Positions 8,654 to 17,539 of a DNA stretch of 64,000 nt are shown in pieces; position 1 is the first letter of the stretch, and each line of letters begins with the position of its first letter. The notes under the pieces are model-generated. The model had not been told where the DNA came from. It saw nothing but the letters and a program-made list of their open reading frames with translations, and searched no databases. The position numbers were made by a program, and so were the translations under genes. This stretch comes from Marinoscillum sp049115815 (GTDB taxonomy: Bacteria; Bacteroidota; Bacteroidia; Cytophagales; Cyclobacteriaceae): the NCBI GenBank assembly GCA_049115815.1, contig JAGDZO010000010.1, positions 205,762 to 269,761 on the forward strand. Direction: 5' to 3'.

Positions 8654-9328
8654 ATGCTGAAAAGTGTAATAATAGTAGCGGGTGGTAGTGGTACAAGAAT
8701 GCAAAATTCTTTACCTAAGCAATTCATTAAAGTATTAGAGAAGCCTCTGATGGTACATACCATCGAGGCTTTTTTGCATTATGATTCTGAAATCCAGGTA
8801 GTAGTGGTCTTGCCTCATGATCATTTTGATACCTGGAATGAGATCAAAAAGGAGTATTTAACTGATCAGGAGATAGGAATTGCAGAAGGTGGGGAAACAC
8901 GCTTTCAAAGCGTCCGACAGGGATTGAAACTGGTAAAAGGCGAATTGGTAGCGATACATGATGCGGTTCGGCCAATGATATCAAGCGAGGTAATAGACGC
9001 GGCTTTCCAATCTGCCATGAAGAAGGGCAGTGGTGTAGCCATGGTTCCTGTAAAGGATTCTATTCGAGAGACCCATGGTGATCAGACTATTGCAAGAGAT
9101 AGAAGCTTATACTATCAAGTACAAACTCCCCAGACTTTTCAAATGAGCCTAATATCCAAGGCATTTGAGAGAAAGGAGATGACTACTTTTACTGATGATG
9201 CTTCTGTATTCGAAGCTGCCGGGATGAGCGTGGAGCGCGTCGATGGAGACTATAGAAATATCAAAATCACTACTCCTGAGGATCTTATCTTGGCAGAAGC
9301 CATTCTCAAAAACGAAAAAAGCCTCTGA
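8654..9328 (+). CDS. ispD: 2-C-methyl-D-erythritol 4-phosphate cytidylyltransferase
   Basis: IspD, 224 residues, couples CTP to methylerythritol phosphate in the non-mevalonate isoprenoid pathway. The nucleotide-binding loop AGGSGTRM lies at about 8-15, with KPLMVHTIEAF, the HDAVRPMIS metal/substrate block and QTPQTFQ following. It sits 16 bases after queA and is followed by a hairpin that overlaps its own stop codon. Members of the related TarI group look similar, but with no teichoic acid genes nearby and a Gram-negative host, IspD is preferred. Confidence 0.93.
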   Translation: MLKSVIIVAGGSGTRMQNSLPKQFIKVLEKPLMVHTIEAFLHYDSEIQVVVVLPHDHFDTWNEIKKEYLTDQEIGIAEGGETRFQSVRQGLKLVKGELVAIHDAVRPMISSEVIDAAFQSAMKKGSGVAMVPVKDSIRETHGDQTIARDRSLYYQVQTPQTFQMSLISKAFERKEMTTFTDDASVFEAAGMSVERVDGDYRNIKITTPEDLILAEAILKNEKSL

Positions 9329-9348
9329 ATAGAGGCTCTATATTTTTT
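9313..9348. terminator. Bidirectional terminator containing the ispD stop codon
   Basis: GCCTCT (9321-9326) pairs with AGAGGC (9331-9336) around a four-base loop; A6 lies to the left and a T-rich tract (TATATTTTTT) to the right. The ispD TGA stop (9326-9328) is inside the hairpin. The same hairpin, with T6 on the minus strand, can serve the convergent DUF2795 gene. Confidence 0.8.
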
Positions 9349-9367
9349 CAAGAAAGTATTAACTCTG

Positions 9368-9589
9368 CTAATACTCGTCTTCATTAAAGAAGAAATCTTC
9401 CTTAGTAGGGTAATCAGGCCATATTTCTTCTATGCTTTCAAATGGATTACCATCGTCATCAAGCTCTTGCAAGTTCTCCACTACCTCCAATGGTGCTCCA
9501 GATCTGATAGAGAAGTCAATCAATTCATCTTTGACTGCTGGCCAAGGAGCGTCTTCTAAATATGAAGCTAATTCTAGTGTCCAATACAT
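9368..9589 (-). CDS. DUF2795 small acidic protein
   Basis: A 73-residue, strongly acidic protein beginning MYWTLELASYLEDAPWPA and ending in FFFNEDEY. I recognise this as the Bacteroidota form of DUF2795, a small predominantly helical domain of unknown function found as a single-copy conserved gene in the phylum. It has no signal peptide or membrane helix. It is transcribed alone from the promoter at 9615-9644. The conservation of the family suggests a core cytoplasmic role, but none is known to me. Confidence 0.85.
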   Translation of the reverse strand: MYWTLELASYLEDAPWPAVKDELIDFSIRSGAPLEVVENLQELDDDGNPFESIEEIWPDYPTKEDFFFNEDEY

Positions 9590-9614
9590 AATGGTGTGCC
9601 TTTAAAATTTCGTG

Positions 9615-9644
9615 CAAAAATAGATTTTAAAACGTAAAATCAAA
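9615..9644 (-). promoter_or_regulatory. Promoter of the DUF2795 gene
   Basis: On the minus strand TTTG (9644-9641), an 18-base spacer, then TATTTTTG (9622-9615), matching both Bacteroidota promoter boxes. It lies 26 bases upstream of the start codon. Confidence 0.65.
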
Positions 9645-9686
9645 TTTTTTTCTTCTTTATCTGTTTTAGTCTCGTTTTCATGGTCA

Positions 9687-10901
9687 TCATGAATCTTTTT
9701 TCATGATGCTCATTAACTTTTCTTTTGTTGCAATTTTAGCCTGTTGTTGTGAAATTTTCTTTTCCACTAAGTCAATCATGCCTCCTTTTGGAGTTGAAAA
9801 ATTGGCTGAGTTTTCCTGATATTTTTCTAAGTCCGCTTTATCACGATTAATCAACTCTTGTAATATGGCTATTCGAATTTTTGCCTTCTTAGGTTTCTCT
9901 AATTCTCTAAAATTTTTAAATCTTTTTTGTGCCAGCTTATCAATGAAGTCTTTTTCCAATAGTATCTGGATTCTATCGAAAGCATCCTGACGTTGGGTTT
10001 TTCCTTCTTGATCCTGAGGTCTATAATCTTTCAGTTGGACTTTGAGTGCTTCCAATTGCTTGAATCCATACTTGACCTTGCCTTCGGTATAATCTTCAAT
10101 GGTCTTGAAAACCTTAGTTAGATCCAATGGAGCTTTTGAGGAGGTAGCGGGCTTTGATGTTAGGTTATGGTTGAATGCTTTAAGCAATGGGACAAAATCT
10201 TCCTTTTGAATGTTTCCTACCTCCTCCCATTGAGATTTTAGTTCATTGATCTTATTTGCCTTAGCTTCTCCAGATAAGTAGCCTACTTTCTTGGCCTCAT
10301 CTACCAGACCTTGGTAAGCTTTTTTTCTTTTATCGCCTAGCCTTTTCTTATCCTCATAAAACTCCTTTTTCTTTTCAAAGAATGCATCTATCACGCCCCA
10401 AAACTGCTGTTCTAGTTCTTCTTGATCTTCTTCTTTCGGGCTTCCAGTTTTGATCCATTTGGCCTTGATGTCATGGATCTCTTGAGTGGCTTCTTTCCAA
10501 TTGATTTTCTCAGAAGCGGTAGTGATCTCAGCAATAAGCGCTCGCTTGATTTCAGAATTGCGCTGACGATTGGCCTCTATCAGTCCTTGAAGTTTGCTTT
10601 CGATGTTTAGTAATCGGGTTTCAAGAGCTGCATAATCCCCCAGGCCATCGTGCTTTGCCAGCAGTTCCCTCAGATGAATCAATTTCATGAGGAAAGATCC
10701 TTTGTTTTGAGATGATTCAATGTTTGACTCAAGCTGATCTACTTTGGCTTTGAGATCAGAAAAGCGATTCTCAAAATACTTAACAGACTGCTCAGGATCA
10801 CTTTTGACCTCACCTATCAATCGATCATCATGCGAACCCCATGCATTTAAGTAGATACGATTCTCAATGATTTTTCCGAAAGGTATGTTTGCTTCGCTCA
10901 C
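9687..10901 (-). CDS. DUF349 domain protein
   Basis: A 404-residue, highly charged, mostly helical cytoplasmic protein. DUF349-type repeats are visible as INWKEATQEIHDIKAKW (about residues 133-149) and as INELKSQWEEVGNIQKED near the middle, each a helical hairpin with conserved Trp. Long coiled-coil-prone stretches occur at about 40-130 and 330-400. Function is unknown; DUF349 proteins are widespread in Bacteroidota. It is divergent from ettA with an 81-base shared upstream region, which is suggestive but not proof of a related role. Confidence 0.8.
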   Translation of the reverse strand: MSEANIPFGKIIENRIYLNAWGSHDDRLIGEVKSDPEQSVKYFENRFSDLKAKVDQLESNIESSQNKGSFLMKLIHLRELLAKHDGLGDYAALETRLLNIESKLQGLIEANRQRNSEIKRALIAEITTASEKINWKEATQEIHDIKAKWIKTGSPKEEDQEELEQQFWGVIDAFFEKKKEFYEDKKRLGDKRKKAYQGLVDEAKKVGYLSGEAKANKINELKSQWEEVGNIQKEDFVPLLKAFNHNLTSKPATSSKAPLDLTKVFKTIEDYTEGKVKYGFKQLEALKVQLKDYRPQDQEGKTQRQDAFDRIQILLEKDFIDKLAQKRFKNFRELEKPKKAKIRIAILQELINRDKADLEKYQENSANFSTPKGGMIDLVEKKISQQQAKIATKEKLMSIMKKDS

Positions 10902-10982
10902 GATCCTAAATCTGTTATTCTATGCTCTTATTACAACGGATAAATGAAGTAACTTGGTCTTCTTTTTTGAAATTAAGCAAAA

Positions 10983-12662
10983 ATGTCTGACGAAAAAATA
11001 ATCTTTTCAATGGCGGGGGTCAACAAGATCTACCCTCCAAAGAAACAAGTACTTAAAAATATTTATCTCTCCTTTTTTTATGGAGCTAAGATAGGCGTGT
11101 TGGGGCTAAATGGTTCAGGAAAGTCCTCATTATTGCGAATCATCGCGGGTGTAGATCAAGAGTATCAGGGTGAAGTGGTCTTTTCGCAGGGGTTCAGTGT
11201 AGGGATGCTTGAGCAAGAACCAAAGTTGGATCCTGATAAAACAGTGAAGGAGGTAATCAGCGAAGCTGTGTCCGAGATTACTGATTTGCTGAAAGAATAC
11301 GACGAAATCAATTTGAAATTCGGCGATCAGGAAATACTAGATGATCCCGATAAAATGAATAAACTGATCGAGAAGCAAGGCGAGGTGCAAGAAAAGCTGG
11401 ATCAGATGGGCACATGGGAACTTGACAATAAGTTGGAACGTGCCATGGATGCGCTTAGAACGCCACCAGAAGACGCAATAATCAAAAACCTATCTGGAGG
11501 TGAGAAACGGAGGGTAGCGCTTTGTCGCCTATTGCTACAAGAACCCGACGTATTGTTGCTCGATGAGCCTACCAATCACTTGGATGCTGAATCTGTTCAT
11601 TGGCTAGAGCAGCACTTGAAACAATACGAGGGTACAGTCATCGCTGTGACTCATGATAGGTATTTTCTAGATAATGTGGCTGGATGGATATTGGAACTGG
11701 ATCGGGGAGAAGGTATTCCTTGGAAAGGGAACTATAGCTCTTGGCTAGATCAGAAGCAGAAGAGATTAGCAGATGAGGAAAAATCCCAATCCAAAAGGCA
11801 GAAGACGCTAGAGCGCGAGTTGGAATGGGTACGAATGACTCCAAAAGGTCGACAGGCAAAAGCCAAGGCTAGACTTTCGGCTTATGATAAATTGCTAGGA
11901 GAAGAAGGAAAAGAAAAAGAATCACAACTAGAGTTGTATATCCCACCCGGGCCTAGACTAGGAGCCAAGGTGATTGAAGCGCAAGGCGTGTCGAAATCTT
12001 ACGGTGACAAGCTGTTGTTTGAAGATCTTACTTTCAGTTTGCCACAGGGTGGAATTGTAGGGGTAGTTGGCCCGAACGGTGCTGGTAAAACGACTTTGTT
12101 TAACCTGATCACGGGGAGAGAGAAACCAGATGCCGGTACCTTCGATGTGGGTAGTACTGTAGAAATGGCTTACGTGGATCAAGAACATGATGATCTGAAG
12201 TCGGATGATACTGTTTTTCAGTCAATATCAGGAGGCAATGAAATCATTCAGCTTGGTGATAAGGAAATGAACGCAAGAGCTTATGTAAGCAGGTTCAATT
12301 TTTCAGGTTCTGACCAGACCAAGAAGGTAGGTGTACTTTCTGGGGGAGAGCGAAACAGGGTTCACCTGGCAATAACATTGAAACAAAGCGCCAATCTGAT
12401 CTTACTTGATGAGCCGACCAATGATTTGGATGTGAATACACTCCGGGCGTTGGAGGAAGGCTTAGAGAACTTTGCAGGATGTGCTGTGATCATCTCTCAC
12501 GATAGGTGGTTTCTTGATCGTATATGCACCCATATATTGGCCTATGAAGGGAATTCACAAGTGTATTGGTTCGAAGGTAATTTTTCTGATTATGAGGAAA
12601 ATCGAAAGAAACGCCTGGGAGACGAAGCACCGAAACGAATAAAGTACAGAAAGCTGAAATAA
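10983..12662 (+). CDS. ettA: Energy-dependent translational throttle protein EttA (ABC-F)
   Basis: ABC-F ATPase of 559 residues that binds the ribosomal E site and gates entry into elongation according to energy charge. It has two ATP-binding cassettes and no membrane segments. Walker A motifs are GLNGSGKS (41-48) and GPNGAGKT; signatures are LSGGEKRRVAL and LSGGERNRVHL; both Walker B segments read LLLDEPTNHLD and ILLDEPTNDLD. The linker between cassettes contains ELEWVRMTPKGRQAKAKAR, the P-site tRNA interaction motif typical of EttA. A small zinc-ribbon gene begins 15 bases downstream. Confidence 0.95.
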   Translation: MSDEKIIFSMAGVNKIYPPKKQVLKNIYLSFFYGAKIGVLGLNGSGKSSLLRIIAGVDQEYQGEVVFSQGFSVGMLEQEPKLDPDKTVKEVISEAVSEITDLLKEYDEINLKFGDQEILDDPDKMNKLIEKQGEVQEKLDQMGTWELDNKLERAMDALRTPPEDAIIKNLSGGEKRRVALCRLLLQEPDVLLLDEPTNHLDAESVHWLEQHLKQYEGTVIAVTHDRYFLDNVAGWILELDRGEGIPWKGNYSSWLDQKQKRLADEEKSQSKRQKTLERELEWVRMTPKGRQAKAKARLSAYDKLLGEEGKEKESQLELYIPPGPRLGAKVIEAQGVSKSYGDKLLFEDLTFSLPQGGIVGVVGPNGAGKTTLFNLITGREKPDAGTFDVGSTVEMAYVDQEHDDLKSDDTVFQSISGGNEIIQLGDKEMNARAYVSRFNFSGSDQTKKVGVLSGGERNRVHLAITLKQSANLILLDEPTNDLDVNTLRALEEGLENFAGCAVIISHDRWFLDRICTHILAYEGNSQVYWFEGNFSDYEENRKKRLGDEAPKRIKYRKLK

Positions 12663-12677
12663 GTACGGAACAACAGC

Positions 12678-12836
12678 ATGGCTAAGACAAGAGAATGTCC
12701 TTCGTGTGCGATGGAGGTGGATGCAAAGTCAAAAGTTTGCCCTATCTGTAGTTATGAATTCACTGAATTTTCTAACAGTTACAAGGTAGTCGCCATCTTG
12801 CTCATTTTGTTGTTTCTGTTTATGCTGATCTTTTAG
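12678..12836 (+). CDS. Small zinc-ribbon membrane protein (52 aa)
   Basis: A short gene of 52 codons, not previously called because of its size. The product starts MAKTRECPSCAMEVD and carries two CxxC knuckles (CPSC and CPIC, Cys8/11 and Cys21/24), a rubredoxin-like zinc ribbon. It ends in a single hydrophobic helix (about 36-52: VVAILLILLFLFMLIF). The predicted topology is a cytoplasmic zinc ribbon tethered by a C-terminal membrane anchor. It fits between ettA (15 bases before) and the DUF72 gene (4 bases after), all same strand, so it is likely in an operon. Function unknown. Confidence 0.75.
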   Translation: MAKTRECPSCAMEVDAKSKVCPICSYEFTEFSNSYKVVAILLILLFLFMLIF

Positions 12837-12840
12837 TTTC

Positions 12841-13737
12841 ATGAAGTTTGGAGCAGTAGAGGATCCTTCGCTTGTAGACTTTGTACTGCCTGAAGATCAT
12901 CCGGGTACGGAAAGAATTCTTACTACGCAGAGTTCTGGAGAAGCATTTGAAGCATATGTGGGTTGCTCAAAATGGAACCGAGCTGACCTCAAACATTTTT
13001 ATCCACGAGGCACCAAAGATGATTTGGCTTACTATGCTCGCCAATTCAATTGTATTGAGCATAATGCCACTTTTCATCGCAATTATGGTCCTGACCAAAT
13101 GGAAAAGTGGGCTAGCAAAGTGCCGGACAATTTCAAATTCTTCCCCAAGGTCTCCAGATATATCAGCCACCTCAAGCGACTAAAGGAGGTAGAAGTTTAT
13201 GTAGATGAGCATTGCCACAACATCTCACATTTCGGAGACAAATTGGAAATGGCTTTTATTCAGCTTCATGACAACTTTGCTCCCAAAGATAGAGATCGGG
13301 TCAAAGCATTTATTGAGGCGTGGTATGTCAACATTCCGCTAGCAATAGAGCTACGCAATACTCATTGGTTTCACGATGAGGAAGTTTCTGAATGGCTTTA
13401 TGATCTGCTTGAAAAGCATCATGTAGCCAATGTGATTACCGACACAGCAGGTAGGAGGGATCTGTTACATATGAGATTAACCACTAGTGAGGCTTTTGTG
13501 AGATTCGTAGGAGCCAATCACGAATCAGATTATTCGAGGATGGAGGATTGGATAGATCGCATCCAGACATGGAAGGCCATGGGATTGAACAAACTGTATT
13601 TTTTCGTGCATCAGAACCTTGAAAAAGCGTCTCCCTATCTCGCAGATTATTTTATTTCCAGACTGAACGAAGAGTTTGATCTTCAATTGAAAAGGCCAAA
13701 ATTGTTGGAGGAATATGAAAATTCAAGATTGTTCTAA
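12841..13737 (+). CDS. DUF72 family protein
   Basis: A 298-residue protein of the DUF72 (YecE-like) family, predicted TIM-barrel. Recognisable features are YVGCSKWNR near residue 40, FNCIEHNATFHRNYG, the KFFPKVSRYISH strand and LAIELRNTHWFHDEE, all family landmarks. It lies 4 bases after the zinc-ribbon gene. Biochemical function is unknown. No signal peptide. Confidence 0.85.
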   Translation: MKFGAVEDPSLVDFVLPEDHPGTERILTTQSSGEAFEAYVGCSKWNRADLKHFYPRGTKDDLAYYARQFNCIEHNATFHRNYGPDQMEKWASKVPDNFKFFPKVSRYISHLKRLKEVEVYVDEHCHNISHFGDKLEMAFIQLHDNFAPKDRDRVKAFIEAWYVNIPLAIELRNTHWFHDEEVSEWLYDLLEKHHVANVITDTAGRRDLLHMRLTTSEAFVRFVGANHESDYSRMEDWIDRIQTWKAMGLNKLYFFVHQNLEKASPYLADYFISRLNEEFDLQLKRPKLLEEYENSRLF

Positions 13738-13796
13738 TTTGAATTTAGGCTTGAACACTTTATTCGAAAGTTTCGAACGGATAAGGGTCTAGATTA

Positions 13797-14420
13797 TCAA
13801 AGTATTTTGTCTTTCGCCAAAGCGTCAAGGAGGGTCTTAGAAAAAGGAGTCAAAGCCGGAATTCCCGGTATAGCATGATCATATTTGAATTGGAAAGTCC
13901 AAACTAAATTATTGTCTACGTCATCTGAAGTGAGATCATAGAAATGAGCTTCATAAATGAAATTGCTCATCTCAGAATAGTAACCTTTTTGATAAATTTC
14001 TTGGTAGGTAGTGATGTATGTGCTTCCAAATCTACTTCTAGAATACGGCACAATGTAAGTGGCGTCAGGAGTGAAAACTGCCCGAGTGGACACATTGACC
14101 ACCGCCAGTGATAGTACGCCTTCCACACCTTTGGAAAGCAAATTTTTTCTAATTGTTTTTACATCCAAATCTTTGGCCCACTCTGGTGGAAGCAATGCCA
14201 TGCCTTGTACACAAGCGTAACCTTTTTTTCTCAACTGATTGAATGTGCTTATTTCAAAATCATTGGCATCTTGGAGGTCTTTTGACAAGCCAAAAATCGC
14301 AATCTTGTTGTATTGTTTATATGAATAATCTGGTGCCGTCCAATTATAGTAAGTGTTGTTGGGAGCGCATGCTGTTAATAGCATTATTCCTAAAATAAGG
14401 ACAAAGCAGTTTTTGATCAT
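13797..14420 (-). CDS. Hypothetical lipoprotein
   Basis: A 207-residue exported protein with a lipobox (LTAC, lipidated Cys at 18) after a hydrophobic signal. The mature part begins APNNTYYNW and contains IAIFGLSKDLQDANDFE and several Tyr/Ser-rich stretches, with no motif I can name. The region IRKNLLSKGVEGVLSLAV resembles secreted proteins that read out a gene-product family by small alpha/beta domains, but this is weak. It is convergent with the DUF72 gene and lies 33 bases upstream of arsS reading direction reversed, so no operon partner is evident. Confidence 0.7.
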   Translation of the reverse strand: MIKNCFVLILGIMLLTACAPNNTYYNWTAPDYSYKQYNKIAIFGLSKDLQDANDFEISTFNQLRKKGYACVQGMALLPPEWAKDLDVKTIRKNLLSKGVEGVLSLAVVNVSTRAVFTPDATYIVPYSRSRFGSTYITTYQEIYQKGYYSEMSNFIYEAHFYDLTSDDVDNNLVWTFQFKYDHAIPGIPALTPFSKTLLDALAKDKIL

Positions 14421-14453
14421 GTAATCGAAATTTGCTGTAAAGTAGGGAAAAAC

Positions 14454-15500
14454 CTAAGCAGTAGCCCCACCACAGCTAGATCCAGCACCTGCCGTGCAGC
14501 CAAAACAATGCTGACTGATTCGGATTGAACGATTATTGGTCAATTCCAGATCGAAATCTGAAATGTGAATAGGCGCATCCTCCAATTTCAAATCTAGCAT
14601 TTGATTAAAATCACAATCATATAGGTATCCATCCCAGCTGACGCTGATGGTGTTTCGGCACATCACTCCAGCCGCAGCAGCAGGATTGAAGGCATTCACC
14701 AATTCGTGCATATATGATTCATAGTTCTCAGTATTGATGAGATAGTCCAAGAACCTGCTAATTGGTAAATTGGTGATAGCAAAAAGCTCATTAAATTCTA
14801 TCTGATAAAGATCCATAAGTTTCTGCTTGAACTGGGCTTCAAGCTCCATTTGATCTCCAGGCAAAAATGCGCCAGATGGATTATAAACTAAGTCTAGTTT
14901 TAATCCAGAATCTGCTTTGCCATATCCTACTTCGTTGAGCATTTTGAGGCCTTTGATAGATTTCTCAAAAACGCCTTCTCCTCGCTGTGCATCTGTTCGC
15001 TTTGCCGCAAAGTATGGCAAAGATGATACTACATTAACTCTATGTTTTCTGAAGAACTCAGGTAAGTCATTGTACTTTGGATTGGCTGTGATGATAGTTA
15101 GGTTACACCGAACTATGGTTGATTTGCCCATAGCCGAAATCTCCTCTACGAACCACCTGAAATCTGGGTTCATTTCCGGAGCTCCTCCTGTCAAATCAAC
15201 CGTTTTTACATCAGTGTCTCTAAGAGCATCAAGGATCTGAGCCATGGTCTCACGGGTCATGATCTCTTTACGATCTGGGCCGGCATCTACATGACAATGT
15301 TTGCAGACCTGATTGCACATTTTACCTACATTGATTTGGAATATCTCAATGCCTGTGGCTTTGAGCGGGAATAATCCCAAAGGATCAATCTTCGACTCAA
15401 AACTTGGGATGCCGATAGACGTGTTATCATCTAAGATGGCTACCTGTTTTTTGGCTATTGCCAATTCGTTTTTTTGCCTTTTTAGGGAAGCTAAGCTCAT
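14454..15500 (-). CDS. arsS: Arsenosugar biosynthesis radical SAM protein ArsS
   Basis: Radical S-adenosylmethionine enzyme of 348 residues. The 4Fe-4S/SAM motif CNQVCKHC (Cys62, Cys66, Cys69) is followed by HVDAGP, and the C-terminus carries the Cys-rich CFGCTAGAGSSCGG tail characteristic of ArsS. In this family one tail residue can be selenocysteine; here the ordinary Cys form is present and no in-frame TGA is seen. ArsS adds the 5'-deoxyadenosyl moiety to dimethylarsinous acid in arsenosugar synthesis. The peroxidase-like gene that typically accompanies it is immediately upstream. No arsM is present in the window. Confidence 0.88.
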   Translation of the reverse strand: MSLASLKRQKNELAIAKKQVAILDDNTSIGIPSFESKIDPLGLFPLKATGIEIFQINVGKMCNQVCKHCHVDAGPDRKEIMTRETMAQILDALRDTDVKTVDLTGGAPEMNPDFRWFVEEISAMGKSTIVRCNLTIITANPKYNDLPEFFRKHRVNVVSSLPYFAAKRTDAQRGEGVFEKSIKGLKMLNEVGYGKADSGLKLDLVYNPSGAFLPGDQMELEAQFKQKLMDLYQIEFNELFAITNLPISRFLDYLINTENYESYMHELVNAFNPAAAAGVMCRNTISVSWDGYLYDCDFNQMLDLKLEDAPIHISDFDLELTNNRSIRISQHCFGCTAGAGSSCGGATA

Positions 15501-15531
15501 TTAATCTTTATTTTGGACTGCCCGGTGGGCA

Positions 15532-15867
15532 TCACATCATTTTATCTTTCACTTGGTTCATCATCTGCACGCCATGTACCAGTGTGGCTCCACCGCGTAT
15601 CGCCCCCGCTACATGTACCGCTTCCATCATTTCTTCCTCATCCAATCCTCTCTTGAGTCCATCAGAAGTGTAAGCATCTATACAATACGGACATTGGATG
15701 GCATGCGAAACTGCCAGTGCTATTAGCGATTTTTCTCTTGCAGTCAATGCTCCGGGTTTGAAAACACTACCGTAGTAATCAAAAAATTTATCTCCTAGTT
15801 CCTTTTGGAATTCGGTGATGTTACCAAATTTCCCAAGGTCTTCTCTGTTGTAGTACGTTTCTTTCAT
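15532..15867 (-). CDS. Arsenosugar biosynthesis-associated peroxidase-like (AhpD/CMD) protein
   Basis: A 111-residue carboxymuconolactone decarboxylase/AhpD-fold protein with a redox CPYC pair (Cys59, Cys62) after ALTAREKSLIALAVSHAIQ. This matches the small peroxidase-like family that co-occurs with the ArsS radical SAM protein. It sits 31 bases upstream of arsS on the same strand, supporting a two-gene unit. The exact substrate is unknown; a reductive or disulfide role is inferred from the CxxC. Confidence 0.85.
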   Translation of the reverse strand: MKETYYNREDLGKFGNITEFQKELGDKFFDYYGSVFKPGALTAREKSLIALAVSHAIQCPYCIDAYTSDGLKRGLDEEEMMEAVHVAGAIRGGATLVHGVQMMNQVKDKMM

Positions 15868-16065
15868 GGTCTAACTATTCGATTTACTGAGCCAAAGCCC
15901 AGATCCAAATGAAGCGTTAAGATAATAGAAAGAAGATCAACATTGATCTAGCTGACAGACTTACGAGTAGGGTGAGTTAGATTAAGACCCTTTAGGTAAT
16001 TGATATGACATTTCAATGGCCAGAAACGAGCAATCAAACTTGCTTGGATGAGAACTTAAAGTTTC

Positions 16066-17289
16066 TCAATAGGACATGTAGGTAATTCCCACAGATTGTA
16101 GATCCTTCCAAAACGCTGGGTAAGATTTCTGTACCACATCAGGGTCATCAATAGTCACCTTTCGCACGGCACATACTGGAGCAAATGCCATGGCCATTCG
16201 ATGATCGTCATATGTATCAATGGTGCTGATATTGCTAGGCACTATTCCTGGTTTCATGATCCAGTTGGCAGAGTCTAATTCAATCAATTGAGCACCTAGT
16301 TTTTTGAGTTCATTTTGCATAGCCTCAATCCGATCAGTTTCTTTGATGCGCAGGCTTTCTAGTCCTACCATTTTCAAAGTTGATCCCTTGATGGCAGCTG
16401 TCACCATCACCGTCTGAGCTAAATCAGGGCAAGTTCTGAAATCAATGGATATTTCTGGCTGTACTTTCCCAGTGCTCGTCAGAAGGGCGCCACCTGAGGT
16501 GTATGTTGTTCCTACGCCGAGCTGCTTCATGATATCTACTATCTTCTGGTCTCCTTGCAAACTATCTTCACGCAGGCCGCCTAAGGTGATGTTGGCAGAT
16601 TTAGTTAGCGCAGCTAATGAAAACCAATAGCTTGCGCCCGACCAATCACTTTCTATGGTGTACGATCCTTTGGTATAATCTTGAGGTTCGATTCGGATGG
16701 TGTCACCTAACCAAGATGATTCAACACCAAATCTTTTCATGAGGCCAAGAGTCATCTCAATGTAGGGTCTGCTAAATACTTCGGTCGTGAGTTTTAGGGT
16801 TAATCCTTTCGGTAGAGTAGGCCCTATCATGAGCAAGGCACTGATAAACTGACTACTAATGTTACCTGGTATTTCTATCGTTTCCGCTTGCTGTTTTTGT
16901 ATTCCTTGTATTTTGAGAGGAGGATATCCGTCCTTGTCTAGATATTCAATATTCGCGCCGAGCGCTCTCAATGCATCCACGAGTAAGCCAATTGGCCGCT
17001 GACACATTCTTGGAGTTCCAGTGATGGTTTGGCCAGTTCCTTTGATTCCCAAATATGCTGTACAAAACCTCATGGTAGTACCCGCATCCAAAACGTCCCA
17101 GACCTCAGCAGCTTCTTGCATGAGTCTTGTCATCGTTTGAGTATCTCGAGCGGCGGATAGGTTGTCCAACACCAGCTTATTCCCACTTAGCGCATTAATT
17201 AAAAGTGCTCGATTGCTTTCACTCTTCGAAGAGGTTAATTGAACCCTCCCTTGGAGTGATTCATCGAATATTGACAGTTGATATTTCAA
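16066..17289 (-). CDS. aroA: 3-phosphoshikimate 1-carboxyvinyltransferase (EPSP synthase)
   Basis: AroA, 407 residues, joins shikimate 3-phosphate and phosphoenolpyruvate in the aromatic amino acid pathway. Seen are SKSESNRALLINALS (phosphate-binding Lys/Ser), DAGTTMRFCTAYL, the GTPRMCQRPIGLLVDALRALGA block, SSQFISALLM and the C-terminal DDHRMAMAFAP. At 407 residues it is slightly shorter than the usual ~430, as in many Bacteroidota. A TATGTTTG box at 17329-17322 (minus) is a likely promoter. The pathway gene aroB follows on the same strand upstream, separated by a 54-residue ORF on the other strand. Confidence 0.95.
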   Translation of the reverse strand: MKYQLSIFDESLQGRVQLTSSKSESNRALLINALSGNKLVLDNLSAARDTQTMTRLMQEAAEVWDVLDAGTTMRFCTAYLGIKGTGQTITGTPRMCQRPIGLLVDALRALGANIEYLDKDGYPPLKIQGIQKQQAETIEIPGNISSQFISALLMIGPTLPKGLTLKLTTEVFSRPYIEMTLGLMKRFGVESSWLGDTIRIEPQDYTKGSYTIESDWSGASYWFSLAALTKSANITLGGLREDSLQGDQKIVDIMKQLGVGTTYTSGGALLTSTGKVQPEISIDFRTCPDLAQTVMVTAAIKGSTLKMVGLESLRIKETDRIEAMQNELKKLGAQLIELDSANWIMKPGIVPSNISTIDTYDDHRMAMAFAPVCAVRKVTIDDPDVVQKSYPAFWKDLQSVGITYMSY

Positions 17290-17321
17290 ACTTTATTTTT
17301 ATTAGATGAACGGAATTTTGT

Positions 17322-17329
17322 CAAACATA
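17322..17329 (-). promoter_or_regulatory. Promoter -7 box of aroA
   Basis: TATGTTTG on the minus strand fits TAnnTTTG and lies 33 bases upstream of the aroA start. No clear -33 element was found. Confidence 0.4.
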
Positions 17330-17374
17330 TGTAGATACTAATCCGTTTATTATTCTCAATTATTAACTTCAAAA

Positions 17375-17539
17375 ATGATGTCCATTACAAAAACCCTCAG
17401 CGCCCTAATCACAACTATTTTAGTTGGATCAGTTGCATTCTTATTTTCAGCCCCGAAAAAAATCAACAGCGGAAAATCAAGAGTTGCCAAAACTACTTCT
17501 CATCCGAGAATTGACAGTGGCGATGATCTGTTTATTTAA
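17375..17539 (+). CDS. Small exported or membrane peptide (54 aa), hypothetical
   Basis: An ORF of 54 codons in the gap between aroA and aroB, starting MMSITKTLSALITT. Residues 1-26 look like a signal peptide or membrane anchor (TTILVGSVAFLFSA), followed by a basic, Ser-rich tail ending DSGDDLFI. It overlaps the aroB stop by 8 bases tail to tail. Absence of another gene in this 240-base gap and the coherent signal-like N-terminus support it, but nothing else does. A second in-frame ATG follows the first directly. Confidence 0.45.
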   Translation: MMSITKTLSALITTILVGSVAFLFSAPKKINSGKSRVAKTTSHPRIDSGDDLFI

